From Maylandia zebra (lineage: Eukaryota; Chordata; Actinopteri; Cichliformes; Cichlidae): 64,000 nucleotides of DNA. Positions 63,901 through 64,000 of this stretch are shown in pieces. The stretch is from the NCBI RefSeq assembly GCF_041146795.1, contig NC_135180.1, forward strand, positions 39,438,294-39,502,293, given 5' to 3'. The notes below the pieces were generated by a model that saw nothing but the letters and a program-made list of their open reading frames with translations, was not told the DNA's origin and did not search any database. How positions within the stretch are numbered: position 1 is the stretch's first letter; every line of letters starts with the position of its first letter. A program made the position numbers and the translations under genes.

Positions 63901-64000
63901 TTTATCATCTTTATTCATCTCCGTCCCGCTAACACTGTATGTGATTTGAGTAGTGGCGCTTCATCACTGCTCTCGTGTGAGCATGCTCAGAGCCAGAGTG

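Overview
The window is vertebrate nuclear DNA, almost certainly from a teleost fish. The genes have short exons with GT-AG introns. The intergenic sequence is packed with typical fish repeats: L2- and Rex1-like LINEs, hAT-type elements, a tRNA-derived SINE, long (TG)n and CCAT arrays. A percomorph such as a cichlid is my guess, not something the sequence proves.

Layout. 1-7,030 is a graveyard of LINE and hAT fragments. 7,132-8,179 holds the last two exons of a rhodopsin-class receptor of the P2Y12-like group; its first exon is not visible. 8,200-14,300 is repeats and featureless spacer. 15,444-30,754 is a complete ano7 (TMEM16G) gene: 23 coding exons, 882 residues, all six calcium-site residues present, with a 6 kb first coding intron carrying an 855 bp MITE and a 2.4 kb CCAT array. 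31,032-32,020 is a hAT remnant with a target duplication. 32,700-47,800 is nested retrotransposons. 48,414-50,061 is another hAT element, ending about 310 bp before the start codon of eif4h (50,371-57,175, seven coding exons, 260 residues). A probable start of a further gene lies near 61,800-62,241. A Tc1-like remnant sits close to the right edge.

The most interesting locus is 37,468-44,767. A Rex1-like LINE is interrupted by an LTR retrotransposon arranged LTR-internal-LTR-internal-LTR, two apparently identical 3,314 bp units plus a final 672 bp LTR, on the minus strand. Each internal region encodes a Gypsy-type gag and a second ORF that begins as zinc knuckle plus aspartic protease and then runs in frame into the C-terminal half of the host P-body protein LSM14 (AVQT segment, DFDF box, FFD box, TFG box, RGG). 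Almost all of pol is missing; only an RNase H scrap follows, and the join lies in sequence that can be read as either parent. This looks like a host transcript captured by a retroelement.

The three host genes are on the plus strand but show no sign of functional linkage. Human ANO7 and EIF4H are on different chromosomes, so their adjacency here is a fish arrangement.
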